Assembly (NCBI GenBank): GCA_019750135.1
Contig: JAIEOV010000022.1
Coordinates: 310,001 to 374,000, forward strand
Direction of reading: 5' to 3'
DNA length: 64,000 nt
Source: Reyranella sp.
Lineage (GTDB): Bacteria; Pseudomonadota; Alphaproteobacteria; Reyranellales; Reyranellaceae
The notes under the pieces are model-generated. The model made no database searches and had not been told where the DNA came from. It was given only the letters and a program-made list of their open reading frames with translations. A program made the translations under genes and the position numbers. Shown piece after piece: positions 42,330 to 50,939 of this stretch (its first letter is position 1; each line of letters starts with the position of its first letter).

Positions 42330-43181
42330 TCAGGCCCGCGCGATCGACGGCACGGCGTAGGCGCCGATTGCCGCGACGCGGCCGTTCTTGAGCTCCAAGC
42401 CGGTCTCGAGCTCGCGCAGGCGCTTGTCGCTATCGGCGATCACGCCCGGCAGCTCGACCAGGTAGTGATGCACGCCGCCCGCAACCTGGTCCAGCACCGA
42501 CGTGAAGGCGGGGAGGCCAGCCTTGGCAAGAGCGCCGGAAATGCGGTTGCGGCTGAGGCCGTCCACCGATTCGATCGAGATCAGGGCGCGGTCGTCACCC
42601 GATTCCTCGGGCTCCATGCGCGCCAGCACGAACGCGGAGATGCCGCGCGCGCGCGCGTTGGGCATGACCATGAAGGGCAGCCGCGCGACGATGTTCGGCA
42701 GCGTGGCATCACGGCCCGCCAGCAACGGCCACCAAGGTGCTGCATCGGCTTCGATCGGCACCGGCACGACGCCCAGGGTCGACGGGTTGGCGCGCACCGC
42801 CGCCAGCACCTGGGCCGGCGTGTCGTTGGCGACGAAGGTGATCTGGCAGCCGAAATGGTCGCGCGCGAGGTCCCAGTAGCCCGGCTGGTCGTGCGGCCGG
42901 CAGATCGCGACCTTGATGTCCGGCGTCTGCATCATGGTGAAGGCGCACATCATCTCGCGCCACATGCGGTAGACGGCGGCCGGAGGGAACGGCCCCTGAT
43001 GCGTCTCGAGCCGCTGGCGCAGGACCTGGGCTTCGCGGCCCGGCCGCAGCGCCAGGCCGCCCGACGGCTTGGAGGCGGCGATGCGATCGACCAGGGCTGC
43101 CCGGCGCTGGATGAGGCCATGCAACTCGCCGTCGATGGCGTCGATTTCCTGGCGCAAGCTGTCGAGACTGGGGGCGTCCAT
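42330..43181 (-). CDS. Chorismate mutase fused to a prephenate dehydratase-like domain
   Basis: 283 residues from the ATG at 43181. Residues 1-about 90 are an AroQ-type helical chorismate mutase (SLDSLRQEIDAIDGELHGLI, QRRAALVDRIAASKP, YRMWREMMCAF). The rest resembles the periplasmic-binding-type fold of prephenate dehydratase followed by an ACT-like end (ALISIESVDGLSRNRISGAL). The catalytic TRF motif of dehydratases is not present (IVARLPFMVMP stands in that region), so dehydratase activity is doubtful and a mutase-only role is likely. It heads the aromatic operon with hisC and tyrA. Confidence 0.75.
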   Translation of the reverse strand: MDAPSLDSLRQEIDAIDGELHGLIQRRAALVDRIAASKPSGGLALRPGREAQVLRQRLETHQGPFPPAAVYRMWREMMCAFTMMQTPDIKVAICRPHDQPGYWDLARDHFGCQITFVANDTPAQVLAAVRANPSTLGVVPVPIEADAAPWWPLLAGRDATLPNIVARLPFMVMPNARARGISAFVLARMEPEESGDDRALISIESVDGLSRNRISGALAKAGLPAFTSVLDQVAGGVHHYLVELPGVIADSDKRLRELETGLELKNGRVAAIGAYAVPSIARA

Positions 43182-43291
43182 AGAGCCGTTGGTCCTGTGA
43201 GGCAGCGGCGATACTACGTCCGGCCGGCCCCCGTAAAGGCAAGAAACCTGGACCACCGCTTTGGCAACGCCCCTGCATCGCCCTGGGGCGC

Positions 43292-43320
43292 TTGCGTAAA
43301 TCGGGCGACCTCCGTATAGA
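43292..43320 (+). promoter_or_regulatory. Sigma70-type promoter of the metX leader
   Basis: TTGCGT (43292-43297), a 17-base spacer and TATAGA (43315-43320) form a good match to the housekeeping consensus. The predicted start is near 43327, right at the 5' edge of the SAM-II riboswitch. It was found by reading only, but its position before the aptamer supports it. Confidence 0.65.
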
Positions 43321-43324
43321 AGCC

Positions 43325-43384
43325 TCTCCGTGGAATTTGAGCCGACCGGCTTGCGACCACGTTAATCCTCGCTAAAAGGTCGGA
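43325..43384 (+). ncRNA. SAM-II riboswitch (metX leader)
   Basis: The leader contains GTGGAATTTGAGCC, then GGCTTGCGACCACGTTAA and TCGCTAAAAGGTCGG. These match the SAM-II (metA) pseudoknot aptamer: the first stem is closed by GTGG/CCAC, the loop contains ATTTGA, and the conserved GCTAAA-AGG strand follows. SAM-II is an alphaproteobacterial riboswitch that lowers expression of methionine synthesis genes when S-adenosylmethionine is plentiful. It lies 75 bases upstream of metX with a terminator between. Confidence 0.88.
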
Positions 43385-43391
43385 GCGCTCC

Positions 43392-43427
43392 AAAAAGCCC
43401 CCGCCCTTGTCGGTCGGGGGCTTTTTT
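43392..43427 (+). terminator. Rho-independent terminator in the metX leader
   Basis: AAAAAGCCCCCG (43392-43403) and CGGGGGCTTTTT are perfect complements around CCCTTGTCGGT, with a run of six T. This is the strongest intrinsic terminator seen in the window. Its place between the SAM-II aptamer and metX suggests control by premature termination, although SAM-II often acts on translation. The mechanism is inferred. Confidence 0.85.
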
Positions 43428-43459
43428 GTTGGCCGTGTACATTGGCCGCAGGAGACGAC

Positions 43460-44665
43460 ATGGAGGCTGCGATCGAGAAGCCCCCGTTTGATGGGCCAAA
43501 CTTCGACGGCCTTGCCGACGCCGAGCGCAAGGCTCTGGCCCGGTGCCGCCACGCGGTCCTGGGCGCCGATCGGCCGCTGCGGCTCGACTGTGGCGTGGAG
43601 CTCGGCCCCTATCGCGTGGCCTACCAGACCTACGGCACGCTGAACGCCGACAAGTCGAACGCCGTGCTGATCTGCCATGCGCTGACGCTCGACCAGTTCG
43701 TCGCCGAGGAGCATCCCGTCACCGGCAAGGAGGGTTGGTGGGACAGCCTGGTCGGACCGGGCAAGGTGCTCGATCCGGCGCGCTACTTCATCATCTGCAT
43801 CAATGTGCTGGGCGGCTGCATGGGCACGACCGGGCCGCTGGCGCTCGACGCCGCTGGCCAGCCGTGGAACCTGCGTTTCCCGGTCGTGACCGTCGCCGAC
43901 ATGGTGCGCACCCAGGCGGCCCTGCTCGACCATCTCGGCATCCCCGACCTGTTCTGCGTGATCGGCGGCTCGATGGGCGGCATGCAGGTGCTGGAATGGG
44001 CGGCGAGCTATCCCGCCCGCGTCTTCTCGGCGGTGCCCATCGCCTGCGCCGCCCGCCATTCGGCGCAGAACATCGCCTTTCACGAGGTCGGCCGCCAGGC
44101 GATCATGGCCGATCCCGAATGGAAGGGCGGCGATTACCGCCAGCACAACACCGTGCCGGCGCGCGGCCTGTCGGTGGCGCGCATGACCGCGCACATCACC
44201 TATCTTTCCGAGCAGGCGCTGCAGCGCAAGTTCGGCCGCGCGCTGCAGGATCGCGACGCGCTGGGCTTCGGCTTCGACGCCGATTTCCAGGTCGAGAGCT
44301 ACCTGCGCTACCAGGGCTCGACCTTCGTCGATCGCTTCGACGCCAACAGCTATCTCTACATCACCCGCGCCATGGATTACTTCGACCTGGCCGCGGCACA
44401 CGGCGGCGTCCTGGCCAACGCTTTCAAGGGCACGCCGACGCGCTTCTGCCTGTTCTCCTTCACCAGCGACTGGCTGTTCCCGACGCGCGAGAGCCGCGAG
44501 GTCGTGCATGCGCTGAACGCGGCGGCCGCCAACGTCTCGTTCGTCGAGGTCGAGAGCGACAAGGGCCATGACGCCTTCCTGCTCGACGAGCCCGAGATGT
44601 TCCGCACGCTGGCCGGCTTCCTCAAGGGCGCGGCCGCGGTGCGCGGCCTGAAGGACGTGCCGTGA
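43460..44665 (+). CDS. metX: Homoserine O-acetyltransferase MetX
   Basis: 401 residues from the ATG at 43460, with GGAG 6 bases upstream. The alpha/beta-hydrolase fold has nucleophile [20 protein letters not shown] (Ser about 171). It also shows [56 protein letters not shown], and near the C terminus [13 protein letters not shown] (Asp) and [12 protein letters not shown] (His). It acetylates (or succinylates) L-homoserine, the first committed step of methionine synthesis. It is under the SAM-II riboswitch and translationally coupled to metW. Confidence 0.95.
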   Translation: MEAAIEKPPFDGPNFDGLADAERKALARCRHAVLGADRPLRLDCGVELGPYRVAYQTYGTLNADKSNAVLICHALTLDQFVAEEHPVTGKEGWWDSLVGPGKVLDPARYFIICINVLGGCMGTTGPLALDAAGQPWNLRFPVVTVADMVRTQAALLDHLGIPDLFCVIGGSMGGMQVLEWAASYPARVFSAVPIACAARHSAQNIAFHEVGRQAIMADPEWKGGDYRQHNTVPARGLSVARMTAHITYLSEQALQRKFGRALQDRDALGFGFDADFQVESYLRYQGSTFVDRFDANSYLYITRAMDYFDLAAAHGGVLANAFKGTPTRFCLFSFTSDWLFPTRESREVVHALNAAAANVSFVEVESDKGHDAFLLDEPEMFRTLAGFLKGAAAVRGLKDVP

Positions 44666-45270
44666 CCGCCGCCGCCATCCGCGTCGACCTGCAGCTGATC
44701 GCCGACATGGTCGATCCGGCGACGCGCGCGCTCGATGTCGGTTGCGGCGACGGCTCGCTGCTGGCCTACCTGGTGAACTTCAAGCGGGTCGACGCGCGCG
44801 GCATGGAGCTCAGCCAGACCGGCGTGAACGCCTGCGTCGCCGAAGGACTGTCGGTCATCCAGGGCGACGCCGACGCCGACCTGCGCGACTATCCGGACGA
44901 CGCCTTCGACTACGTGATCCTGAGCCAGACCCTGCAGGCGACACGCGAGCCGCGCGAGGTGCTGCGCCAGATGCTGCGCGTCGGCAAGCGCGCCATCGTG
45001 TCGTTCCCCAACTTCGCGCATTGGCAGGTCCGCCTGCGCCTGGTGTTCGGCGGACGCATGCCCGAGACGCCGTCGCTGCCCTTCAAGTGGTACGACACGC
45101 CTAACATCCATCTCTGCAGCATCGACGACTTCCGCGCCCTCTGCCGCGACATGGGCGTGCGCATCGAGCGCGCCATCGTGCTCGACCGCAACAGCAAGCC
45201 GATCAACCTGCCGCCGCTGCTCGCCAACCTCGTGGGCGAGCAGGCGGTGTTCATGCTGCGGCGGGACTGA
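44662..45270 (+). CDS. metW: Methionine biosynthesis protein MetW
   Basis: 202 residues. It starts with a GTG that overlaps the metX stop (GTGA). The SAM-binding motif is [15 protein letters not shown], followed by [20 protein letters not shown] and [18 protein letters not shown] with [20 protein letters not shown], all characteristic of MetW. It cooperates with MetX in homoserine acylation in bacteria using this gene pair. A palindromic repeat follows 8 bases after its stop. Confidence 0.94.
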   Translation: MTAAAIRVDLQLIADMVDPATRALDVGCGDGSLLAYLVNFKRVDARGMELSQTGVNACVAEGLSVIQGDADADLRDYPDDAFDYVILSQTLQATREPREVLRQMLRVGKRAIVSFPNFAHWQVRLRLVFGGRMPETPSLPFKWYDTPNIHLCSIDDFRALCRDMGVRIERAIVLDRNSKPINLPPLLANLVGEQAVFMLRRD

Positions 45271-45278
45271 CGCACTCT

Positions 45279-45344
45279 GTCATCCCGAGCGCAGCGAGGG
45301 ACCTTTCTGGATCAGTAAAGGTCCCTCGCTACGCTCGGGATGAC
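45279..45344. repeat. Palindromic repeat, family 1 (copy B)
   Basis: GTCATCCCGAGCGCAGCGAGGGACCTTT and AAAGGTCCCTCGCTACGCTCGGGATGAC are inverse complements with one mismatch around a short loop. The same words occur at 9004-9076. It sits between the convergent metW and lysE-type genes and could terminate both. Confidence 0.8.
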
Positions 45345-45352
45345 ATCGGTAT

Positions 45353-46003
45353 CTATTTCCTCTGGTTGCCCGCAAACACCGCGGTCAGGCCCAGCCCGAT
45401 GAACAGCGTGCCGCTGACATAGCGTTCGACCTCGAGATAGCGCTTGTTGCGGCGCAGCCACTTGCCGGCGGTGCCGGCCAGGAAGGCGTAGCAGCCGTCG
45501 GTGATGAAGCCGAGCAGGGCGAACAGCAGGCCGAGGAAGACGATCTGCGACACGAGATGGCCGCGCTCGGGCTCGACGAACTGCGGCAGGAAGGCGAGGA
45601 AGAACAGCGCCGTCTTGGGGTTCAGCAGGTTGACGATGAAGCCGTCGCGGAACAGGCGGGCGTGGGTGTGGCGCGGCAGGTTGCCGTCGGCATCGGCCTC
45701 CTCGGCGCGGCCGAAGATCTTCTTGAGGCCGAGCCAGACGAGATAGGCGGCGCCGGCCCATTTCACGATGCTGAAGGCCAGCGCCGACGAGGCGAGCAGC
45801 GCCGACAGGCCGAGCGCCGCCGCCAGCACATGGACCAGGGTCGCGGAATGGATTCCGAGATCGGAGACGAAGCCCGCCATGCGGCCCTGCGCCACCGAGC
45901 GGGCGACGATGTAGAGCACGGCAGGCCCGGGGATCAGCAGCAGCACCAGGGCGGCGCCCAGGAACAGGCCGATGTTCGTGGCGCCGGGAATGACGATCTC
46001 CAT
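45353..46003 (-). CDS. LysE-family amino acid exporter
   Basis: 216 residues with about six membrane segments. LFLGAALVLLLIPGPAVLYI (the PGP motif of LysE/RhtB), GRMAGFVSDLGIHSATLVHV and FIVNLLNPKTALFFLAFLPQ (NPKxxLFF) are diagnostic. Such proteins export amino acids or related compounds. The cargo is unknown. It converges with metW, with a palindromic repeat between. Confidence 0.88.
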   Translation of the reverse strand: MEIVIPGATNIGLFLGAALVLLLIPGPAVLYIVARSVAQGRMAGFVSDLGIHSATLVHVLAAALGLSALLASSALAFSIVKWAGAAYLVWLGLKKIFGRAEEADADGNLPRHTHARLFRDGFIVNLLNPKTALFFLAFLPQFVEPERGHLVSQIVFLGLLFALLGFITDGCYAFLAGTAGKWLRRNKRYLEVERYVSGTLFIGLGLTAVFAGNQRK

Positions 46004-46061
46004 GGCCGGACCTTTCTGCGAAGACGCGTTGGCGGCAGAAAGTCCCGGCCGGGCGGCCCTG

Positions 46062-46517
46062 TCAATGCCCGCGCGAGCCCGCCGCGCGCCGGAAGTTGGC
46101 CTCGATATTGTCCTGTCCCTGCTTCACGAAGCCATGCCGCTCGTAAAAACGATCGGCCGGGCTGCCGAGCAGGACGTCGAGCTCGCAGGGCAGGCCGATG
46201 GCATCGGCTTCGGCCAGCAGGACCTGCAGGATCTCCGTGCCCAGCCCGCGATTGTGATGGCGCGGCGCGAGGTAGAAGGAATCGATCTTGATCTCGGCCT
46301 CGCCGACGCGGAAGCCGACGCAGCCCGCGAGGTCGTCGCCGACCAGGATCAGGCGCAGGCCGGGCTCGGCGAAATGCTCGCGGAAGACGCGCCGCGCGCG
46401 CTCCGGGTGGTAGCGGAACACGCGCTCCAGATGCTCGCGCATCACTTCGATGCGGATCGCCAGCAACGGCTCGAAGTGGGCCTCGGCGGCGGGCGCGAAA
46501 CGCCAAGTCGTGGACAT
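46062..46517 (-). CDS. GNAT-family N-acetyltransferase
   Basis: 151 residues. The GNAT fold is clear: LRLILVGDDLAGCVGFRVGE (beta2-4), IDSFYLAPRHHNRGLGTEIL (beta4 and the acetyl-CoA loop R/Q-x-x-G-x-G/A as HNRGLG), and DRFYERHGFVKQGQDN at the C terminus. The acceptor is unknown. A short inverted repeat lies 16 bases before its start. Confidence 0.85.
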   Translation of the reverse strand: MSTTWRFAPAAEAHFEPLLAIRIEVMREHLERVFRYHPERARRVFREHFAEPGLRLILVGDDLAGCVGFRVGEAEIKIDSFYLAPRHHNRGLGTEILQVLLAEADAIGLPCELDVLLGSPADRFYERHGFVKQGQDNIEANFRRAAGSRGH

Positions 46518-46943
46518 GCTCTTACGATGTAGCTCGTCACAGAGCTTTTGACGAGTTGCCGCGAGGGCGACGAGATTGCCAGCACTGCCGGCACGATGCT
46601 TGCCAGTTTTTTGGCGGTCTACGGTCCGCCAAAATAGAACCGCGGTTGATTTAAAACATAACTTGGATTATATTAGCCGCGTGTCGCCTCGCGGCGGCTC
46701 CGCTCTATGCATCGTTCATCCGATACCCATCGCGCTCGGCCGCAGCCGGCCGGGCCTGTGCGGTCGAGCGCAAAACCGATAGCGATATAGCGGAAAAGTC
46801 CGAATTCGCCGGTAGGCCCCATGGCTAGTGGGTCGACTTTCGAAGTAACGCTACGACCTTCCGCGGGAACCTCGGGAACCTCGGAAACTCATCGCCCCGC
46901 CGAGGAAGAGGAGACAAACGCGAGTGGTCGCTGGCGTCGCCTG
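46518..46943. other. Intergenic region of 426 bases between GNAT and lepB
   Basis: No convincing gene is seen. It holds an inverted repeat CTCGTCA-9-TGACGAG (46533-46555) just upstream of the GNAT start, a perfect hairpin TTTTGGCGG-TCTACGGT-CCGCCAAAA (46609-46634) without a classic T run on either strand, and an AT-rich patch at about 46635-46680 (TTTAAAACATAACTTGG) unlike the surrounding GC-rich DNA. The last may hold a promoter. Confidence 0.5.
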
Positions 46944-47702
46944 TCAGTGGATGCGGTCCAGCAGCCTGCCCGGCCGGAAGAAGTGCGACCAGGCCGAGAT
47001 GTCCGACCAGGCGACTGCCGGATCATGCGACAGCAGGACGAGGTCGGCCCGGCCCACCAGGTTGTCTTCCGGCACGAAGCCGACGCCGCCGTCGGCGATG
47101 GAGATGCGGCTGTCGACCGAGTTGTCGCGATTGTCGCCCATCATGAAGTAGTGCTTGGGCGGCACCACGAACACCGGCGTGTCGTCCTGCTGGTCGGCAT
47201 CGGTCAGCTCGACGATCTCGTGCTCGCGCCCGCCGGGCAGCGTTTCGACATAGAGAGTGGCCGCGCCGCGGCCGCCGGTGTCGCCGGTGAACGGACCGAC
47301 CGGGCGGCGCGGGACGAGGACGTCGTTGATGTAGAGCCGGCCGTGCTTCATCTGGATGCGATCACCGGGCAGGCCGATCAGGCGCTTCACATAGGTCGTC
47401 GAGGGATCGCGCGGCAGGCGGAAGACGATGACATCGCCGCGCTCCGGCGACTTGCCGAGCAACCGGCCGGAGAAATCCGGCAAGAGGTCGATGGGCGAGG
47501 AGTAGCGGCTATAGCCATAGGGGTACTTGCTGGCGACGAGTTGGTCGCCGGTGAGAAGCGTCGGCACCATCGACGGTGACGGCACGTGATAGGGTTCGGC
47601 GAACACTGTGCGCACGATCAGCACGAAGCCGACGGCCAGCACGATCGATTTCAGCTCGCGACTCCAGCCGACGAGGCGCTGCCAAAGGGGGGTGGTGTCC
47701 AT
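46944..47702 (-). CDS. lepB: Signal peptidase I
   Basis: 252 residues. An N-terminal transmembrane helix (KSIVLAVGFVLIVRTVFA) is followed by the catalytic Ser44 in HVPSPSMVPTLLTGD, box D with Lys106 in TTYVKRLIGLPGD, and box E HYFMMGDNRDNSVDSR. It cleaves Sec signal peptides on the periplasmic face. It would process the exported proteins encoded in this window that have Sec signals; it would not process the double-Gly leader protein. The usual lepB neighbours (rnc, acpS) are not present. Confidence 0.94.
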   Translation of the reverse strand: MDTTPLWQRLVGWSRELKSIVLAVGFVLIVRTVFAEPYHVPSPSMVPTLLTGDQLVASKYPYGYSRYSSPIDLLPDFSGRLLGKSPERGDVIVFRLPRDPSTTYVKRLIGLPGDRIQMKHGRLYINDVLVPRRPVGPFTGDTGGRGAATLYVETLPGGREHEIVELTDADQQDDTPVFVVPPKHYFMMGDNRDNSVDSRISIADGGVGFVPEDNLVGRADLVLLSHDPAVAWSDISAWSHFFRPGRLLDRIH

Positions 47703-47720
47703 GGCTGAAATATAGTTCGG

Positions 47721-47863
47721 CGGAGCGCGGACCTCCAGGTCCGCTCATGGTCTTTGCTGGAGGCGCGCCACTCCAGTGGCGCGATCATCGCTTGTCTCGA
47801 CAAAGACGCGCGACTGGAGTCGCGCGCCCCCGGCAACGAGCGGACCTGGAGGTCCGCGCTCCG
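47721..47863. repeat. Nested palindromic repeat, family 2 (copy C)
   Basis: The outer arms, CGGAGCGCGGACCTCCAGGT from 47721 and its inverse ending 47863, enclose two more palindromes: GCGCCACTCCAGTGGCGC (about 47765-47783) and CGCGACTGGAGTCGCG (about 47808-47824). The words are the same as in the copies at 14104 and 35084. It lies between the lepB start and the ybaK stop. Confidence 0.75.
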
Positions 47864-47871
47864 GCAAGACC

Positions 47872-48354
47872 CTAAGCGGCGATCCTGGCGATGCGCGGCC
47901 GCGCCACGGCCAGCCAGTCCTTGGTGTCGAGCTCCATCGAGCGGTCGAGCCGGCCGGCATTGAAGAATAGCGTGTCGTTGCCGAGCAGGTCCTCCTCGAC
48001 GACGATCGCCAGCGCCGGATTGAGCGAGAAGGGCGGCACCGAGCCCATGACGCAGCCGGTCAGCGCCTGCGCCGTGTCGGGCGAGGCAAAGCCGCATTTG
48101 CGGGCCTCGAACAGATTTGCAACCGCTGTGAAGTCGAGCTTCCGGTTGCCCGGCAGGATCGCCAGCACATGGCGCTTGCCCGCGCCGCCGCCACGCACGT
48201 CGAGGACCATGGCCTTGGCCGCCTGGTCGGGCCGGTTGCCGCGGATGGCGCTGATCGCTTCCGAGCGGCCTTCGGCCTCGTGCTCGATGACCCGGAACTT
48301 CGCCTTGGCGTCGCTCAGCAGCGACACCAGCTGCTCGAACACGTCAGCGGCCAC
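47872..48354 (-). CDS. YbaK/EbsC-family aminoacyl-tRNA deacylase-like protein
   Basis: 160 residues from the GTG at 48354, chosen because GGAGAAGG lies 6 bases upstream. The YbaK fold shows AAKAMVLDVRGGGAGKRHVL (with the conserved Lys), LDFTAVANLFEARKCGFASP and LTGCVMGSVPPFSLNPALAI (the GxVPPF motif). Family members hydrolyse mischarged tRNAs, for example Cys-tRNA-Pro, but the specificity here is unknown. Its start overlaps the end of the DUF1932 dehydrogenase gene by 11 bases, so the two genes are coupled. Confidence 0.82.
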   Translation of the reverse strand: MAADVFEQLVSLLSDAKAKFRVIEHEAEGRSEAISAIRGNRPDQAAKAMVLDVRGGGAGKRHVLAILPGNRKLDFTAVANLFEARKCGFASPDTAQALTGCVMGSVPPFSLNPALAIVVEEDLLGNDTLFFNAGRLDRSMELDTKDWLAVARPRIARIAA

Positions 48355-49276
48355 GGATGACCTTCTCCGACAGGATCCTGAGCGCCTCGTCGAAGTCCGG
48401 TACCTTGCCGTCGGCGGGCGCGATGCCGGCATCGACGCTGCGGCGAAGGCTCTTCTCGATCACCTCGGTCATCAGTGGATCGACGCCGGTCTCGCGCAGA
48501 GTCCGGCCGACCAGCCCCATCTCCTCCCAGCGGCGATGCGCGTGGACGACATGGGTCTGCACCAGCGTGCCGACGAACTTGCCGAAGCCGAGCTGGTCGA
48601 CATCGCCCATGCACTCCATGACTTCTTTCAGGATGCCCTGGCGCTCGGCGGTGACATAGGCCTCGATGCCCAAGGCCTCGGCACCCTTGATCAGCACGCT
48701 GCGGATCATCTTCACCGACGAGGCGCTGCCCGGCCTGGGGCCCAGCGCCTTGGCCACAAAGCCGCTGGCATTCATCCAGGCCACGACCGGCTCGACATCC
48801 TCGCCTGCCACCAGCATCGGCGCCTTGATGCCCGACTTGAAGAAGCCGCCCATGACGGCGATGTCGATGTAGCGGCCGCCGGCGGCCTCGATGGCCGCGC
48901 GATCCTCGTCCGACATCTTGCCGGTCACGGTGCAGAGATCGAGATAGTGGGCGCCCTTCTTGAGCAGCGGCGCGGCCGACTGCGCGGCCTCCAGCGCATG
49001 CTCGCCCTGGACGGCACAGATCACGAGATCTGCATCGCTCAGCGCCGGCGTGTAGCGGCCCTCGATCGCGACATCGAGCCTTTTCGCTTCCTTGCCGAGC
49101 GCTGTGCCGCGCGCGTCCTTGTCGAGAGCGGTGTCGATGGCGATGACGCGGCGCGGGGCGTTATCGCCGGGCCGCGGGGTGCCGCGCCAGCCGCCGTCAG
49201 CGCACAGACCGCGGGCGATGGCCGACCCCGCCTCACCAAAGCCCAGCAGCGCGATCACGCGCGGAGACAGCGACAT
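48344..49276 (-). CDS. NAD(P)-dependent dehydrogenase with DUF1932 C-terminal domain
   Basis: 310 residues. The N-terminal Rossmann fold is RVIALLGFGEAGSAIARGLC, with DLVICAVQGEHALEA and YLDLCTVTGKMSDEDRAAIE. The C-terminal part (GPRPGSASSVKMIRSVLIKG) is the DUF1932 domain, found in 6-phosphogluconate-dehydrogenase-like enzymes of unknown substrate. The family is in the beta-hydroxyacid dehydrogenase group. It precedes and overlaps ybaK. Confidence 0.82.
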   Translation of the reverse strand: MSLSPRVIALLGFGEAGSAIARGLCADGGWRGTPRPGDNAPRRVIAIDTALDKDARGTALGKEAKRLDVAIEGRYTPALSDADLVICAVQGEHALEAAQSAAPLLKKGAHYLDLCTVTGKMSDEDRAAIEAAGGRYIDIAVMGGFFKSGIKAPMLVAGEDVEPVVAWMNASGFVAKALGPRPGSASSVKMIRSVLIKGAEALGIEAYVTAERQGILKEVMECMGDVDQLGFGKFVGTLVQTHVVHAHRRWEEMGLVGRTLRETGVDPLMTEVIEKSLRRSVDAGIAPADGKVPDFDEALRILSEKVIRGR

Positions 49277-49305
49277 GCGAATGCTCTCGATGATGTGTGT
49301 CGGGA

Positions 49306-50088
49306 TCAGGACGCCGGTGCTTCGCCGTCCTCGGCGTTGCGCGTGCGCGCAGCCTGGGTGTCGCGCGAGCTGGCGACCCTGAGCTTGGGTCGAACGACCG
49401 CGAGCTCGGGCGTGCTGTGGCGCTCGGCGATGCCGGCATAGAGCTGCTTGCCGGCCTCGATGACACTCACGCCGGCGAAGCGGCCGAGCCAGCGCTGGCC
49501 GAAGCGCTCGACGGCCGGCGCCATGCGCAGCATCAGCCGCGAGTTGGTGGGCGGCATGTAGAGCGCACGGGCCTGGCGCATCGGCGCGAACATGTTGGCG
49601 CGCAGCAGGCCGGCGAGCTGGCCGGCCGAGTAGGGATGGCCCTGATAGAACGGCGAGCGGTCGATCTGAGACCAGAGGCCCGCGCGGGTCGGCGCCACGG
49701 TGACGAGGCGGCCGCCGTCGGCCATCACCCGCCAGATCTCGCGCAGCATCGGCCGCACCTGCTCGGTGCTTTCGATGGCATGGACCAGCAGCACGCGGTC
49801 GACCGAGCGGTCGGGCAGCGGCAGGTCGTTCTCGTCGACCAGGGCAACGAGGTTGCGGCCTTCACGCGGCCAGCGCGTCACGCCCTGCTGGGCCGGCATG
49901 AAGGCCAAGGTGCGCCCCGCTTCCTCGCGGAACGGCCGCAGGAAGGGCGTGGCATAGCCGAGCCCCAGCACGGTCTCGCCGCGCACGTTCGGCCACACTT
50001 CGCGCAGCCGCGCGCGCAGCAGGCGCACCGTCATCTGGCCCAGTGTGCTGCTGTAGAAGTCGTTGAGATCGAGGACGTCCGTCCACAT
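49306..50088 (-). CDS. SAM-dependent methyltransferase (class I)
   Basis: 260 residues. ETVLGLGYATPFLRPFRE takes the place of the SAM-binding glycine-rich loop, DENDLPLPDRSVDRVLLVHA is the motif II/III region, and LREIWRVMADGGRLVTVAPT is the methyltransferase_11 post-motif. These make it a Methyltransf_11-type protein with an unknown acceptor. It is divergent from gloB, 71 bases away, a pairing common in alphaproteobacteria. Confidence 0.8.
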   Translation of the reverse strand: MWTDVLDLNDFYSSTLGQMTVRLLRARLREVWPNVRGETVLGLGYATPFLRPFREEAGRTLAFMPAQQGVTRWPREGRNLVALVDENDLPLPDRSVDRVLLVHAIESTEQVRPMLREIWRVMADGGRLVTVAPTRAGLWSQIDRSPFYQGHPYSAGQLAGLLRANMFAPMRQARALYMPPTNSRLMLRMAPAVERFGQRWLGRFAGVSVIEAGKQLYAGIAERHSTPELAVVRPKLRVASSRDTQAARTRNAEDGEAPAS

Positions 50089-50159
50089 GGGGCGATATTA
50101 GCAGAAACCGCGCCGTCGCGGCCATGGCAGTAACAAGGCAGCCTTGCTAACCTTGCAAC

Positions 50160-50936
50160 ATGAGCACGACGCTAGACATCGTTAGAATCCCGGTCCTGAA
50201 CGACAATTACGTGTGGTTGATGCGCGAGCCGCAGAGCGGCGCGGTCGGCGTCGTCGACCCGGCGGTGGCCGGGCCGGTGCTTGCAGAGGCGGCCAAACGC
50301 CGCTGGAAGATCACCCATATCCTGAACACGCACCACCACGGCGACCATGTCGGAGGCAACCGCGAGATCAAGGAGGCCACCGGCTGCACCATCGTCGGCC
50401 CGCGCCGCGACCGGGCCCGCATTCCCGGCATCGATGTCGAGGTCGATGACGGCGAGCGCTACCGCCTTGGCGAAGCCGAGGCCGACGTGTTCTTCGTGCC
50501 GGGCCACACCAGCGGCCACATTGCCTATGCCTTCCGCGAGCAGAAGGCGCTGTTCTGCGGCGACACGCTGTTCGCGCTGGGCTGCGGCCGGATGTTCGAG
50601 GGCACGCCGCAGCAGATGTGGAACTCGCTCAGCCGGCTGCGCGCGCTGCCCGACGACATGAAGGTCTACTGCGCTCACGAGTACACGCAATCGAACGCGC
50701 GCTTCGCCGTCACGGTCGAGGCCGACAACGACAAGCTGCTGAAACGCTCGGCGGCGATCGACGCGGCGCGCGCCAAGGGCGAGGCCACGGTCCCGTCGCT
50801 GCTCGGCGAGGAGAAGGCGACCAACCCGTTCCTGCGCGCCGACGTGCTGGCCGTACAGAAGGCCGTCGGCATGCCGGGCGGCGATCCGGTCGCGGTGTTC
50901 GCCGAAGTGCGTCACCGCAAGGATGTGTTCCGGTAG
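50160..50936 (+). CDS. gloB: Hydroxyacylglutathione hydrolase (glyoxalase II)
   Basis: 258 residues. The MBL zinc motif is LNTHHHGDHVGGNREIKEAT, further ligands are in FVPGHTSGHIAY and ALFCGDTLFALGCGRMFEGT, and the glutathione-binding C terminus has VYCAHEYTQSNARFA and NPFLRAD. It hydrolyses S-lactoylglutathione to lactate and glutathione in methylglyoxal detoxification. The N terminus (IVRIPVLNDNYVWLMREP) matches family members exactly. Confidence 0.95.
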   Translation: MSTTLDIVRIPVLNDNYVWLMREPQSGAVGVVDPAVAGPVLAEAAKRRWKITHILNTHHHGDHVGGNREIKEATGCTIVGPRRDRARIPGIDVEVDDGERYRLGEAEADVFFVPGHTSGHIAYAFREQKALFCGDTLFALGCGRMFEGTPQQMWNSLSRLRALPDDMKVYCAHEYTQSNARFAVTVEADNDKLLKRSAAIDAARAKGEATVPSLLGEEKATNPFLRADVLAVQKAVGMPGGDPVAVFAEVRHRKDVFR

Positions 50937-50939
50937 AAA

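Noticed and set aside
41256..43319. 687-codon plus-strand ORF across hisC and chorismate mutase
   Set aside because: It covers two well-supported minus-strand genes and has no recognisable domain.
43442..43459. TTG start for metX, 18 bases upstream
   Set aside because: The ATG at 43460 has GGAG at ideal spacing and matches MetX N termini; the TTG does not.
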